Assembly: GCA_021432635.1 (NCBI GenBank)
Contig: MU270061.1
Location: 16,642 to 74,725, forward strand
Direction of reading: 5' to 3'
DNA: 58,084 nt
Origin: Thozetella sp. PMI_491
Taxonomy: Eukaryota > Ascomycota > Sordariomycetes > Chaetosphaeriales > Chaetosphaeriaceae
Shown here: in pieces, positions 1 through 10,467 of the stretch
Position numbering within the stretch: the first letter of the stretch is position 1
Layout: each line of letters opens with the position of its first letter
The notes under the pieces: generated by a model
Databases searched by the model: none
Told to the model about the DNA's origin: nothing
What the model saw: only the letters and a program-made list of their open reading frames with translations
Position numbers and translations under genes: made by a program

Positions 1-36
<36 letters not shown>

Positions 37-37
37 C
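1..37. repeat. (TTA)n microsatellite
   Basis: About twelve uninterrupted TAT/TTA triplets at the very start of the window. The tract may continue beyond the left edge. Confidence 0.9.
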
Positions 38-620
38 ATATTTAATTAAAATACTATAAATACTACATGTATTGTATTGTAGTATTTTGTAGTACGTACT
101 ACAATACAAAATACTACACTAATTTAATACTCTGATTATATATTAGTTTTAATCCTTATTAATATCTTACTTATAAAATTAAGACTATATCTTTCTTATA
201 AAATAAAAGTATAATAAGTAGATAAAAAAAGCTAATTTATTAAGCTTAACTATTATAAAAGCTTTAACTAAGTTAAGAAATATATATATATTAAGATAAA
301 TAATCTTAATTTTATTAACCTTTTTATTATCTCCTTCCTTAAATTATATTAAAAAGTTAAAATATTTAATCTATTCTAGTTTAAATATTATATATAACTT
401 ATTATTCTTATTACTTAAGTATAAGCTATTATATGTCTAATATATAAATAATTTCTCTTATTAATTATATTTACTTTAATATTATAAGTTCTAAGGTTTT
501 TAGTTTAATTAGTTTAAATCACTTAAACTATTTAAATTAAATAATAAAAGGTTAAATTATAAGTCTTTTAGGTTTACCTTAGTTTTTAATTATATTAGTT
601 GCCTTATATTATTAGGTATA

Positions 621-888
621 CAGTTTATTTTAAAAGTTTTACGTTAAAAAATAAATATTATATACTAAATAAGGAATAGTTATAGTTTATATAATACCTT
701 AAATAATACTATAACCTATTAATCTTATTATAACTTTAGGCTATCCCTACTAAAGTTTAGTACTTACTCCTTAGAATTTAGTAAATATATTATTAAAAGT
801 AAAAAACTATATAAAAGCTTACTATAAAGATAGTATTTAACTAAGATAGTCTTAATATATTATATAAAACTTTTAAAATAGACCTTTA
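621..888. mobile_element. Second, mutated copy of the same MITE
   Basis: A 268-bp segment flanked by TA (619-620 and 889-890). Its ends align with the element at 1666-1942: the left end reads CAGTTTATTTTAAAAGTTTT then ACGT, and the right end reads AAAACTTTTAAAATAGACCT. Many differences from the intact copy are C-to-T or G-to-A, for example CACAGTGTCTATGAT corresponding to TATAGTTTATATAAT. Length and orientation match the first copy. Homology is clear at both ends and partial in the middle. Confidence 0.7.
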
Positions 889-1665
889 TAATCCTACTAT
901 ATATATTTCCTCCCTTTTTAAATAATAACACTTTAATAAGGAATTATATAAAGATATTTATAATAAAATAAGGTCTTGTCTTCCTTTATAATTTATTTAA
1001 TTAATATTAATATTATTATTCTTATTTAAGCTAGCTATAATTACTCTTATAAGATTATACTAGTTAGTTAAAAGACTAAGTAAAGCCTCTTAAGCTAATT
1101 CTAAGCTAAACACTAAAACCTATTAAATATTAAACCTAATACTTTATAAAGCTAGTATATTAATAAGACCTTAATCTATAAAGTCTCCTTTAAAAGCTTT
1201 TAACTTAAGATATTAGACCTGTTTAAGTTATTAAAGAGATTCCTTAACTAATTACTTATTTATACTTTATAAAGTAGCTATTAAGTCTATATTTTAAGTA
1301 AAAGTTTCCTCTTATAGTTTAAATACTTTAGTCTAATATTTTAAAGTAGTTTAAATATATTTAAGATTTTTAGCCTATTAGATTAAAATAATAAGAAGAT
1401 TAATCTTATAGTTAAGAGTTAAGCTTAATAAGTTTCTAATAGGAGACTATTTAAAAGTATTAAAAGCTTTTATTATTAATTAATTAACTTTAATTTATTC
1501 TTTTTTAATAAATAAGTTTTAAATATCTATTTACTATTAGATAGCTTATTAGACTTAAAAGATAATATATTTACTTATTATTAGCCTTTATTTTATTCTT
1601 TAGGGCTTTAATAGTATTTAATAGTATAAATATTATTAGGTAAGATCTAATAAATTAGTCTAATA

Positions 1666-1942
1666 CAGAGGTCCATATCAAAAGTTTTGCGTCAAATCAA
1701 TAAATACATGTAACTATAAAAAGACTAGTCACAGTGTCTATGATCTACTTAAACAACTGTCTATATTACTCACTGATCTCCCTAGAGCTTAAGGGCACTA
1801 CTCGCTATAGCTTAGTGCTTACCCGCTATGCCATAGCGATACAACGCTAGGCTCGAGGGAGATATCTAAATTTAAATATATAGACAGTGTCTAGCCCAAT
1901 CCCTCTTAGCGCCTTACGCAAAACTTTTGATATAGACCTCCG
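1666..1942. mobile_element. Tc1/mariner-like MITE, GC-retaining copy
   Basis: A 277-bp non-autonomous element. The terminal inverted repeats are 27 nt, at 1666-1692 and 1916-1942, and agree at 25 of 27 positions. The left arm reads CAGAGGTCCATATC and continues to end in TTTTGCGT. The element is flanked by TA on both sides (1664-1665 and 1943-1944), the target duplication of Tc1/mariner elements. Internal arms also fold back: ACTGTCTATAT followed by GATCTCCCT on the left mirrors AGGGAGATATC and ATATATAGACAGT on the right. There is no ORF. Unlike its surroundings it keeps CpG sites and a near-normal GC content, so it either inserted after RIP or is too short to be a RIP target. Confidence 0.85.
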
Positions 1943-2223
1943 TAGTTTAATAATTTTTTACTAGTTTCCTACTAATAGGTAAAATAATTCTTTACTAGCT
2001 AGTAATAAAGAGTAAAGCTTTTAAAAGAAATTATTAAACTTATCTATTAAGTTTTCTTATATTATTAATTATTATACCTTACTAAGGTATAGCTAAAGAA
2101 AAAGTATAAAATACTAAAAGTCTTATCTAAGTAAATTAATACCTTATTAACTATTATCTAAGGTTTTTATATATATATACTATATATAATCTATTCCTAA
2201 GATAATCCTTTCTACTAAGAGTA

Positions 2224-2370
2224 TTTACTAGGAATTCCCTAGGAATTTATTACATATTCTATCAGAGAATTTACTAGGGATCCCCTAGGAATTTATAATA
2301 TATTCCCCTAAAGAATATATCTAAAATTCCCTAGAAACTCCTTAGATAAATCTACTATAAAAATACTAGT
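2224..2370. repeat. Degenerate tandem repeat, ~46-nt unit
   Basis: Two adjacent units starting at 2224 and 2270 share TTTACTAGG, a 6-8 nt palindromic core (GGAATTCC, GGGATCCC) and CTAGGAATTTAT. A third, poorer copy begins near 2318. The array lies in AT-rich DNA upstream of the hAT remnant; its function is unknown. Confidence 0.5.
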
Positions 2371-2479
2371 AATTTCATAGAGAATCCCTAAGGGATAGTT
2401 CTCTAGAGATTCTCTATAAGATTAGTCCTGCTTAACTATAACTATTAGTTCTCTTAAGGTATAATATTAACCTTTAATA

Positions 2480-3345
2480 TAATAAAAGTAACACTTAATC
2501 TTAAAGATATTATTTTATATATATTAAAACTTATTAAAAATAAAGAGTTTAAATAATATATTTTAACTAATATAGACTAGCTAGCTTTAAAAGAGCTATA
2601 TAAGATTTTTAATATCTTTATTACTTTTATTATTAAGCTATAAGACTAGATTTATATTATACTTAATAAAGGCTTATTATTTATCTATTAGATTTATAAG
2701 AAGCTTAAACAGCAGTTAAACAACTTAAAAGATAAATAAAAAACTAATAATATACTCGAATATAATAGCTTTATTAAAGCTATATAAACTAGCTTATTTA
2801 AGCTAGATAAATATTTTCCTAGATAGTTTATTACAGCTACTTTTAAGGATTTTAACCCATATTTTTTTAGTATAATACTTAACCCTTAATTTAAACTAAT
2901 CTATTTTAAGGATAATAGATTCTTATATTTTTACCCTTTCTTTTTTCAAGGGATATATCTAGCTTATTTAAATTAAAATACTTATACTTAAAATAAGATA
3001 TTAAAGTTAAATCTACAGCTAATATTAATCTAAATATATCCTTTAACAAATTAGGATTAGATATTAATATTTATAGCGATTTAGATAAAGAATCTAGCTC
3101 TAAGGATAAGCTATATATATAGCTAGAGAGTATAAAAGAGGAATATATATTATATTTTAAAGAGTATAATAAGGGCCTTAAAATAGAGCTACTTATATAA
3201 TGGAAAGCTAATAGCTACTAGTTTCTTATATTAACTATATTAGCTAGATAATATTTAGCTATACTAGCTACTTTAACTGCTATTAAAAGCACTTTTAATA
3301 TAGGGGGTAATATTATTATTAAAGTTAGAAATAGCTTATTATAGC
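2480..3345 (+). pseudogene. hAT-family transposase remnant (C-terminal half)
   Basis: Reading one + strand frame through the stop codons gives a recognisable hAT transposase C-terminal region. A stretch reading IYKKLKQQL and then LDKYFP lies around 2690-2820, followed by an ILNP motif at about 2880, as in the catalytic region. From about 3190 to 3345 the dimerisation domain is clear: WKANSY, a run resembling LARQYLAI, STFNIGGNI and KVRNSLL. Most stops are TAA or TAG where hAT proteins have Gln, Arg or Trp, which fits C-to-T or G-to-A conversion by RIP. The N-terminal zinc finger and the element ends were not identified. The gene is dead. Confidence 0.75.
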
Positions 3346-3419
3346 ATTTAAGGGTAAAACAAGTTAGTAAGGTAGTGATATATTATAGTGGAGAAAGAGC
3401 TTAAAGAGCTACTCTATAG

Positions 3420-3459
3420 AGAGGATAAGATCAAGTAGCCCCACTTAATCTTATCTTCT
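3420..3459. repeat. Inverted repeat / hairpin in the AT-rich island
   Basis: Arms of 17 nt at 3420-3436 and 3443-3459, separated by the 6-nt loop AGCCCC. The two mismatches are G/A and C/T transitions that would still pair as G-T wobbles. It may belong to the terminal region of an old transposon just behind the hAT remnant. Confidence 0.55.
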
Positions 3460-4193
3460 ATTCAATCTAATCTAGATTTAAGGTGTGGTCTATACATTAG
3501 TACAGACTCTTCACTATAACTTACTATAATATAGCTTAAACCTTAAAACAGTTAAGCAGCTTATTTTACTTAAAAGCTAAAAGATTAAAAATATAAATAA
3601 GTTAAAGGCTTAAGGGGATATAGTTTATTAGTTTATTAGTTTATCTAATTTTATATAATTTTTTAATACCTTAGTATTTTTTTAGTATTTTTAGTGGTAA
3701 AATTAATTAGTATTAATTAATATTAATTAATTTTAATATAGCTTTATACTAATTATATTAATTTTAGTATTAGTATAAATTAATTTAATTAGTATTAATA
3801 TAAGCTTATACTAAATTAATTAATTAATTTTCAAGCTCTGCTTATATAAAAAATTTTAAAACTATAATATATATAGTATTAAAAGTTTTACTAAAGGTAA
3901 AATGAAAACACTCTAGGCTAATCAAGCTAGATTATTAAGGTCTTATAAAGAAATAATTATAGTCTTATTAATTTTAAAGTTAACCCTTAAAGATTAAGGT
4001 TAAGAGAGTCTTAGACTTCTCTCTTTAGTATTTAGTTGGGTAGTTTCCTACTAGCTTATAAGTATAGCTAGTACTAGTTAGTACTAGTTTACTTCTAGCT
4101 ATATATTATATTAAAACTCCTTTTATACCTATTACAACACTAATATAATATCTTTATAAAGTATTTAACTATTACTTTACTAAAATAATATCT

Positions 4194-4972
4194 TTATATT
4201 AAACTTAATAAGTCTTTAATACCTGTTATAACTTTATCTACTGTTGCTTTGTCTTTTGGGACTATATGGCCTCCATTATGGACAATCAGCTTCGCAGAGC
4301 CATCCTCACAGTTATTTTCATATACAGAAAGCCCGCCTTTAAACCAGTCTTCGTCTCCCTGGCCAAGTATATGCAATGATGGCACCTGTATTTTTCCCCA
4401 TTTTATCACACTGCCGTCTTCATCGTTCGGCGGTAGATCTGGGCATGCAAATAGTATTGCAAACCGAAATGGACTATATATTGGACCACCTTGGTGTAGC
4501 TCGGCGTGGTGCATCAAGAGACCCATACTCATCGCAGCGCCTTGTGAGAACCCTATGACTCCGTCAAATGGCCCTTGTTCCTCGATAACCTTATGAAGGA
4601 AATCATACCCCGAGTAGATTTGCTTCATATTGAACGGGGTTCTCGATGGAGCCCAGTGGAAAAACCGGTAACCCTCGTCAGAGAATGCCACTATGGACTC
4701 GTGCGGCTCAGTCGTTATTGGAGCGTCCACGAAGTGGAATGTGACGTTCTGCTCCTCTTCAAGGCGGGATATGTAGGGCACTGGCAGCCATGGGCTGTTG
4801 AGCAAGGGGGTGGATTGAATTCTGCAAGTTCGCGGGGGATTTTATTTACCTAGCTGGAGCTTGAATATCTGGTACGGTTAGCCTAAAGATGGGCATCGAA
4901 CGAGGGAGGTCGGAAACTTACCATTGATGATAACCCGGCCCCGTGCAGGCAGAGAATTTTGCGTCGCTCCAT
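4194..4972 (-). CDS. FSH1-family serine hydrolase
   Basis: Spliced model complement(4194..4780, 4850..4868, 4922..4972), 218 aa. Exon 1 encodes MERRKILCLHGAGLSSM, the family's first strand and oxyanion-hole region. A 19-nt microexon gives IFKLQL, and exon 3 begins VPYISRLEEEQ. The introns (53 and 69 nt) have GTAAG/GTAAAT donors and CAG acceptors, and this is the only splicing I found that joins the conserved blocks in frame. The nucleophile elbow is GFSQG (Ser102), the acid lies in GQGDED (about Asp166/168) and the catalytic His is in NGGHIVP (His195). The family contains small cytosolic alpha/beta hydrolases, including polyketide-releasing thioesterases such as LovG. No polyketide synthase lies nearby, so the substrate is unknown. 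The last ~20 codons are AT-rich and abut the RIP island. Confidence 0.85.
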
Positions 4973-6323
4973 TGCTCTCGTCAATTTCCGAAGGCCTCGT
5001 CGCGCTCTGTTTTAGGTTATAGGCCGGGGCTACGTGTCGTTCAAAAATTATCTCAGGACAGGTAGCCACTTCGCGGGGAAGTCGGTTTTTATGTGTCTTC
5101 TTATTTGCTAGGAATGGGGGGTTCTCCAATGGCTTCCGTGTTTCGGAGTCGTACGGCATGGCATTTACCCACAGAGATAAAGGGTCTCATGTACGACGGC
5201 TTCCCCCACTGTAAGTGCCGGGCTGAACCGAAACCACCGAGATCGTGAGCGCCACATTGAATGGCCAGCCTTTCAGCATCATGATAAAGCTGATAATATC
5301 GCCTTCCACATCCCCCTAGACATTGACAGCTTGATGAATTTGCCTACCATGACGCGGGCCAGAAGGCTTAGGCGTGCAACTGGCCAAGACACAGGTACAG
5401 ATCCTTTTCGAGGTACTAAGCTACTTACACTCTCCCCTTGTGGAACCAGTAGACTGCACTGGGCTCGAAGGCCTCTTTGGAAGGCTATAGTCCCTTCGAG
5501 CCCGATAGGAGCCCTATGGCACGGTAGGTATGCCTTCCCCATCAACATCTGCCGCGGGTAAGTCGATTTGAGATGTACAATTGTCGCCAACACCACCCAG
5601 GCTAGTCACGCGGCCGAGCTATCTGCAGACTAAATCGTCTGCCCCCTGCTTTGTACGACCGAGTGCATGGATCGGGGTATGCCAGCAGGTCCAGTATGTC
5701 TCATAGCTGTACTACAGTACATCCCCAAATGGTGTGCTAAAGCCTGGCATGCGTCGTGGGCCAACGACCCAGTCCGTCGTGTGTGTCCGGTGGTATGTTA
5801 GTCATATATGAGGGTAGAACCCCCTACAGGTTAGCCACCGCGCATATAAAACCGCGAATGTCAAGCATTATTTACACTCCCCGGTGCGGTATGGTAGCTA
5901 CTAGCCCTGCAGAAGGTGCCTCTGGGAGCAGGTCTCACTGTTGTGCAACTTCAGGCAACCTTGGCCCAGAATATCGCTCGCTGAAGGAGCTGGCGTGTCT
6001 CCTCAAACAATGCTCTCATGTCTCACGATCTCGGGGGCCATCATTGGTGTTGTTCCACAAACGCTCACGCGCTCCTGCCCTGGCGTGCACTCACGGGTAG
6101 GAGGCAGCTGGATGCAGTGGAGGTTTTCTGTATTATGTATCCCCGCTTGACAGCCCGTGCTAGCATTACCCCTTTCTTACATGGAGATGGAAGTAGCCTG
6201 TCAGGACAAGTTAGATGCTGCCTTAGATAGCTACGGCTACCCAGAGCCTACAAAAACCTGGCATACTTTTCTTGACAGGGCCATTGCGAGCCTGTTTCTA
6301 CCACATGACCTCCTTGTTCTAGG
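4973..6323. other. Intergenic, no gene recognised
   Basis: 1.35 kb between the hydrolase start and the chitinase stop. Short ORFs on both strands lack domain similarity or splice support. The only structure noted is an 11-bp perfect inverted repeat (GGGCTCGAAGG at 5461-5471 and its complement at 5493-5503). Confidence 0.6.
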
Positions 6324-7791
6324 TTATAGTTCGTCCCTCTCCACTCTTGGCCCTTCAAGGGCTTGATTCAGGGCACGAAGGTGCTCGAAACGCGGCGCAT
6401 CTTCTCCGAGGCCCCAAGCAAAGAACCCACCGACACTTGTCTTATCGAGAGCATATGATACCTTCCGGGTGACTGCATCAGGTGTGTCAAACGTCCACCA
6501 GAGGTCAGTCAAATTATCCCAGTAAGAGTACCCGCCGTAATGCTCGTCGTAGCTCCCCTTGTCCAGGGCTCTGGTGAATGAGCTGGCCACGTCCTGGGGC
6601 ACAAGGTCATGCCACGAGAAGGCACCAGCGCGCCCTAGATCTGTCCCTGTTATCGGGTCCTCCAGTAGCAGAGTCGGGCAACCGAGAGGCGTCGCCGACT
6701 TTGCGCACTCATCGTGCTGGGTGCGGAAATACTTAACGTAGAAAGCGAGGCCAAGGTTGAGATTTTGCGGGGCGGCGCCGCTAGCAACGTACGTGTCGAG
6801 GGCCTCGATGCTCTGATAGATGCTCGTATGGTGCTTGGCCTCGGCATCTCGCCGATTCATGAGGTCGTACTGGGTCGTCATCAGCCATCCATCAACATCT
6901 CATGAGTGTCTTAGGAGAGCAAGTCCTGTCTCGGGACTAGAGCTTATGTTGCTCTGCGGGAAATACAGGTACTCCTACCGAAAGTCCCGGGAAGAGTACC
7001 AAAGAACACGGAAAGTACTTGCCGTCATCACGTTGAGGAAGTCGAGATGAGCCATGATGCGCGGGATAGTTTCTCGAGTGAACGCTAGCATGTCACGCGG
7101 AAGGCCTGGCACCGCTGCCGACAGTATCCTCATTGGCCCCAACGCTGCGCGGAGCTCGGCCAGGAGGAGGGGATATGCGGCGATCTCCCAGGTCTTTTCC
7201 GAATTTGGTATCCTCTTGTAATCGTCCCCGTTACCTCTGCCACCGGGCGAGCGTGAGTCAGCAGAAGACATGAGCAGAATGTTGTGACCCGTGGGTTATG
7301 GGTTGCTCACCCGGGGTACTCCCAGTCCACATCGACCCCGTCAGCACCTGTTTGCCGGACCATTCTGGCGACATTTGCCGCGAATACTTGACGACTCGTC
7401 TCGTTCATGGCCGCGAGGGAGAAGTCGCGTGTGTCACCCCAGCCACCGATGGCGACCAAGACCTTGGCCCTAGCGGGGAACCACTTTCGGACCTCTTCCA
7501 CAGGCATGAACAAGGGCCACTCACTGCGGTCGGGCTCGTGGAATAGGGATGCACTCAGGAATGCCAGGGCGACGTGGGTGACGCGCTGGACGTCTTCTGG
7601 TGGAGGGATTACGGGATGCTGGCTGTGTCTCGGGGGGCGAGAGCGTCAGAGGATGCTAGCAATCTGGGCAACAAGAAGTCTTACCCGGTCAGGTACATCA
7701 GGCACCTAAGGTCTGGGCTTGCACCGGCGCGCACGGGTATCACGGATGCGAGGCAGAGCCAACGCACCAGGAGTACTAACCCGAGCTTCAT
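6324..7791 (-). CDS. Secretory-pathway GH18 chitinase with C-terminal RDEL
   Basis: Spliced model complement(6324..6869, 7023..7236, 7311..7622, 7685..7791), 392 aa. The start at 7791 gives a signal peptide (MKLGLVLLVRWLCLASV, cleaved near RAGA). The GH18 barrel follows: strand-3 motif VAIGGWG at about 92-98, active site DGVDVDWE with acid/base Glu137, and the beta-6 motif MTYDLMN made across the exon 3/4 junction. No chitin-binding module is present. It should hydrolyse beta-1,4-GlcNAc polymers in cell-wall remodelling or degradation. Intron 3 (7022-6870) begins GCAAGT, a GC-AG intron; conservation of MTYD across the junction supports it. The protein ends VERDEL, which resembles a K/HDEL ER-retrieval signal and is unusual for an exported chitinase. 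An upstream in-frame ATG at 7872 would add residues before the signal peptide and is disfavoured. Confidence 0.92.
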
Positions 7792-8352
7792 ACTGCTGCT
7801 CCTGGACGTTGAGGGCGGATTTCTAAACAGTAACGGCGAGCTTGTGAAGGTGGTTCGCTTACAAAGTAGCAAGTCCTAGGGAATATTCTTAGTTGATTTT
7901 CGCCGTGCAAACTCGAGCACCTCCTCAACTGGCATACCAAGGTATCCACTTTGGCAAGTCACGGCAGATACGGAGATGCTGAGAATACAAGGAACAGCAT
8001 CGGCCTCAAGGGACTTCCTCATCAGGAGCTCTGATGCTAAGTTCCCAACCCGCGATGCAGACTATGCAGGCACGACCACTCGGTCCTGTTGTGAAGGTAC
8101 AAGGGCAGAGTGGGGTTACACACCGACAGTACGTAAGTTAAGATACCTTTGGTAGGTACCGTAAGATATGGCATCTCCACCACCCCACCTAAGCACCGTG
8201 TTGGACAATGGGTCCTTGGCGCCCCGCACTGTACCGCTTTTTAAAAAAAGGAAGCTCTAGCTTGAGCCACCTCGCAAGCTTCGCGATCAACTGCCTGCTA
8301 AGTCATAGCTAGTTGCCCGGGCTGCCCAAGGCACTGGGGTGACACTTCTAAC
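7792..8352. other. Divergent promoter region, chitinase/jip5
   Basis: 560 bp between two divergent starts. An A-run at 8243-8249 lies about 100 bp before the jip5 ATG. No specific regulatory site could be assigned. Confidence 0.5.
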
Positions 8353-9695
8353 ATGTTTGAGAATTTGTGCACCCTTCCGCTTGCTTCTGAGCTGTTCACA
8401 CAGGCGCTGCATCCCACGCGGCCATTGCTCACAGTGGGTCTGTCCAATGGCCATGTCGAGACGTTCCGGCTGCCCTCGAACGATGCCACGTCTTCCTCGG
8501 ACGCCGCCGACGAGAACGACGAGAACAGCAACATCACCGGGGGAAAGGGCTTGATAAAGAGCGTCTGGCGCACTCGCAGACACAAAGGTAGCTGCCGCTG
8601 CCTAGCCTACAGCCATGATGCTCAAGGTAGGTGACGTCCCCAAATACTTTCGGCTTCTACACCCACCAGCTTCTGACAGCTCCGCCTTGATCCGCTGCAG
8701 CTCTGTATTCAGCCGGCACCGACTCTCTCGTCAAGCACTTCTCACCTGAGACCGGTGTCGTCATATCCAAGATTGGCCTCCCGCCACGGAACAGCGCCAG
8801 TAGCCGCACCGACTGCCCCGTCATCATGCACCCGCTGTCCCCCCAGACTGTACTTCTCGGCACCGACTTTGGCAGCCTCTACATCTTCGACCTCCGGCAG
8901 AACGGCAGCATAGACCCCCGGCCCGTCCGAAAGCACCTGCCACATACCGACTACATCACCAGTCTCACTCCCCTCCCGCCCACGAGCGAGTCGACCTCCG
9001 GCTTCCCAAAGCAGTGGGTGTCGACTGGGGGCACCACCCTAGCCGTCACAGACCTTCGCCATGGCATCATTGTCACGTCAGAGGACCAGGAAGATGAGCT
9101 GCTGTGTGGCACCATCATCCCATCGGGCCTCGGTCCTAAGAAGATGCGAAGCAATGCGGTCCTGGCCGTTGGTACCGGTGGTGGGGTCCTGACCCTATGG
9201 GATCGCGGCTCCTGGGACGACCAACAAGAGCGCATCAATGTGGCGCCCGGCCAGAACAAGCGGGACGGCGACAGTCTTGATGCTATCGTTCGACTGCCAG
9301 ACGAGCTCGGCTGGGGAAAGAAGGTCGTTGTTGGCGTGGGCGATGGCAGTATGAGCGTTGTCGACTTGCGCGTCCGCGAGGTCCAGGCCGTCCTTAAGCA
9401 CGACGACGTGGAAGGCGTTGCTGCCCTCGATTTCGATTACCAGAACCGTCTGATCAGCGGCGGGGGGAGGACCGTTAAAGTTTGGGCTACTGCACCCGAC
9501 CTCGCGAGGGAAAGCGAGGCGGACGAGGAGGCAGACGATGGCGCTAAGCGACATGCGGGCGGTGAAGATAGTGAGGACGACGATGACAGCGATGACGATA
9601 GCGACGATGCGAGTCACAGGCGTCCGTCCAGGAAGAGGCGCAAGAAGGGTGGAAAGGGCGCCTACAGGAGTCCAGCCTTTCCCGGCCTGGACTGA
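8353..9695 (+). CDS. jip5: WD repeat protein Jip5 (WDR55 orthologue)
   Basis: Spliced model 8353..8626, 8701..9695 (intron of 74 nt, GTAGGT...CTGCAG), 422 aa. The start [15 protein letters not shown] leads into beta-propeller repeats: [19 protein letters not shown], then [13 protein letters not shown] formed at the splice junction, [28 protein letters not shown] and [12 protein letters not shown]. After the propeller comes an acidic stretch ([15 protein letters not shown]) and a basic tail ([10 protein letters not shown]), a nucleolar-type C-terminus. Yeast Jip5 and human WDR55 are nucleolar proteins needed for rRNA processing and large-subunit assembly, so the same role is inferred. Domain order and length fit the family. 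Confidence 0.9.
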
Positions 9696-10467
9696 GCGCA
9701 GAGCCGTCCAAATCCGCTCCCGTCTGAAGTAGCCATGATACCCGGGAATGTCGGTGACTCCTGCACTCAATGCATCGTGACCGAGCTTAATCTAGGCATC
9801 AACCACGACAGTTTTTTAAGTGCCCGCGCACTTCCCCCAGACTTTCACATGCCCCTTGCATGTTGGTTCGCTGTTCTAAGCTATCTATGATTCCTACACG
9901 TATTCAAGCCCACTTCATCTGGAGGTAGACTTATCTTACGACCCCTACTAGCCTAGCAGTCCCTCCGTTGTAACCTCATCCCCCTTTGCCGAGGTGAGTA
10001 TTTGGGGTATCTGTGTAACGGGCGACGCCTAGCACCAAAACGAAGATGCTAGGCGTGGCTGGAAGAGAGTGGCAAAGTCTACTTTGGGACAGTTTCATGC
10101 GTCTGTTCCCAATGCTCAGGAGTGGAGGGAAGTTCAAATCTCCCATGGCCGGCCGTTTAGGGCTGCTCGGCGGCCAGGAGCCTTTCTCCTAGAGGCAGTC
10201 ATGGTCACCAAGCCATGGGAGCATAGGTACAAACGAGTGTACTATCGACTGAATTAAAATAGCTGGCCGTATACGGCTCCCTAGCCTATGCGTGCTCCAA
10301 TCTGCCTGTGCTACCTGCGCCGTTACCGTAAACGCCAACCCAACGCCTTTGGGGTATTGTGCTAGCAAATTAATCCACATATGTGCCCACCCATGCACAG
10401 CTGGCCCAGTTGGCTAGCCTGTACTGATTTCTGAGTACTCTTGGGCTGCCTTGCCCGGCTTCCATGA
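9696..10467. other. Convergent intergenic region
   Basis: 772 bp between the 3' ends of jip5 and the MARVEL gene, presumably 3' UTRs. No ORF with domain similarity. A run GGGAAGTTCAAATCTCCC near 10128-10145 recalls a tRNA T-arm, but no tRNA can be folded around it. Confidence 0.5.

Larger units (their letters stand above)
1..4190. repeat. AT-rich, RIP-type repeat island
   Basis: About 4.2 kb of extremely AT-rich DNA with almost no CpG except in the 1666-1942 element, and stop codons in every frame. It opens with a (TTA)n microsatellite at 1-37. This is the usual look of old transposon sequence after repeat-induced point mutation (C-to-T on both strands). Recognisable contents are two miniature elements, a hAT transposase remnant, degenerate tandem repeats near 2224-2370 and a hairpin near 3420-3459, all listed separately. 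Other stretches (37-620, 890-1660, 1945-2220, 3460-4190) are probably transposon debris, but no family could be recognised. The right edge is sharp and falls in the last codons of the hydrolase gene that starts at 4972. Confidence 0.85.

Noticed and set aside
1..37. Telomere end
   Set aside because: The start is a TTA repeat, not TTAGGG, and the AT-rich island is transposon debris.
10104..10170. Possible tRNA (T-arm-like GTTCAAATC)
   Set aside because: The acceptor, D and anticodon arms cannot be paired around it.
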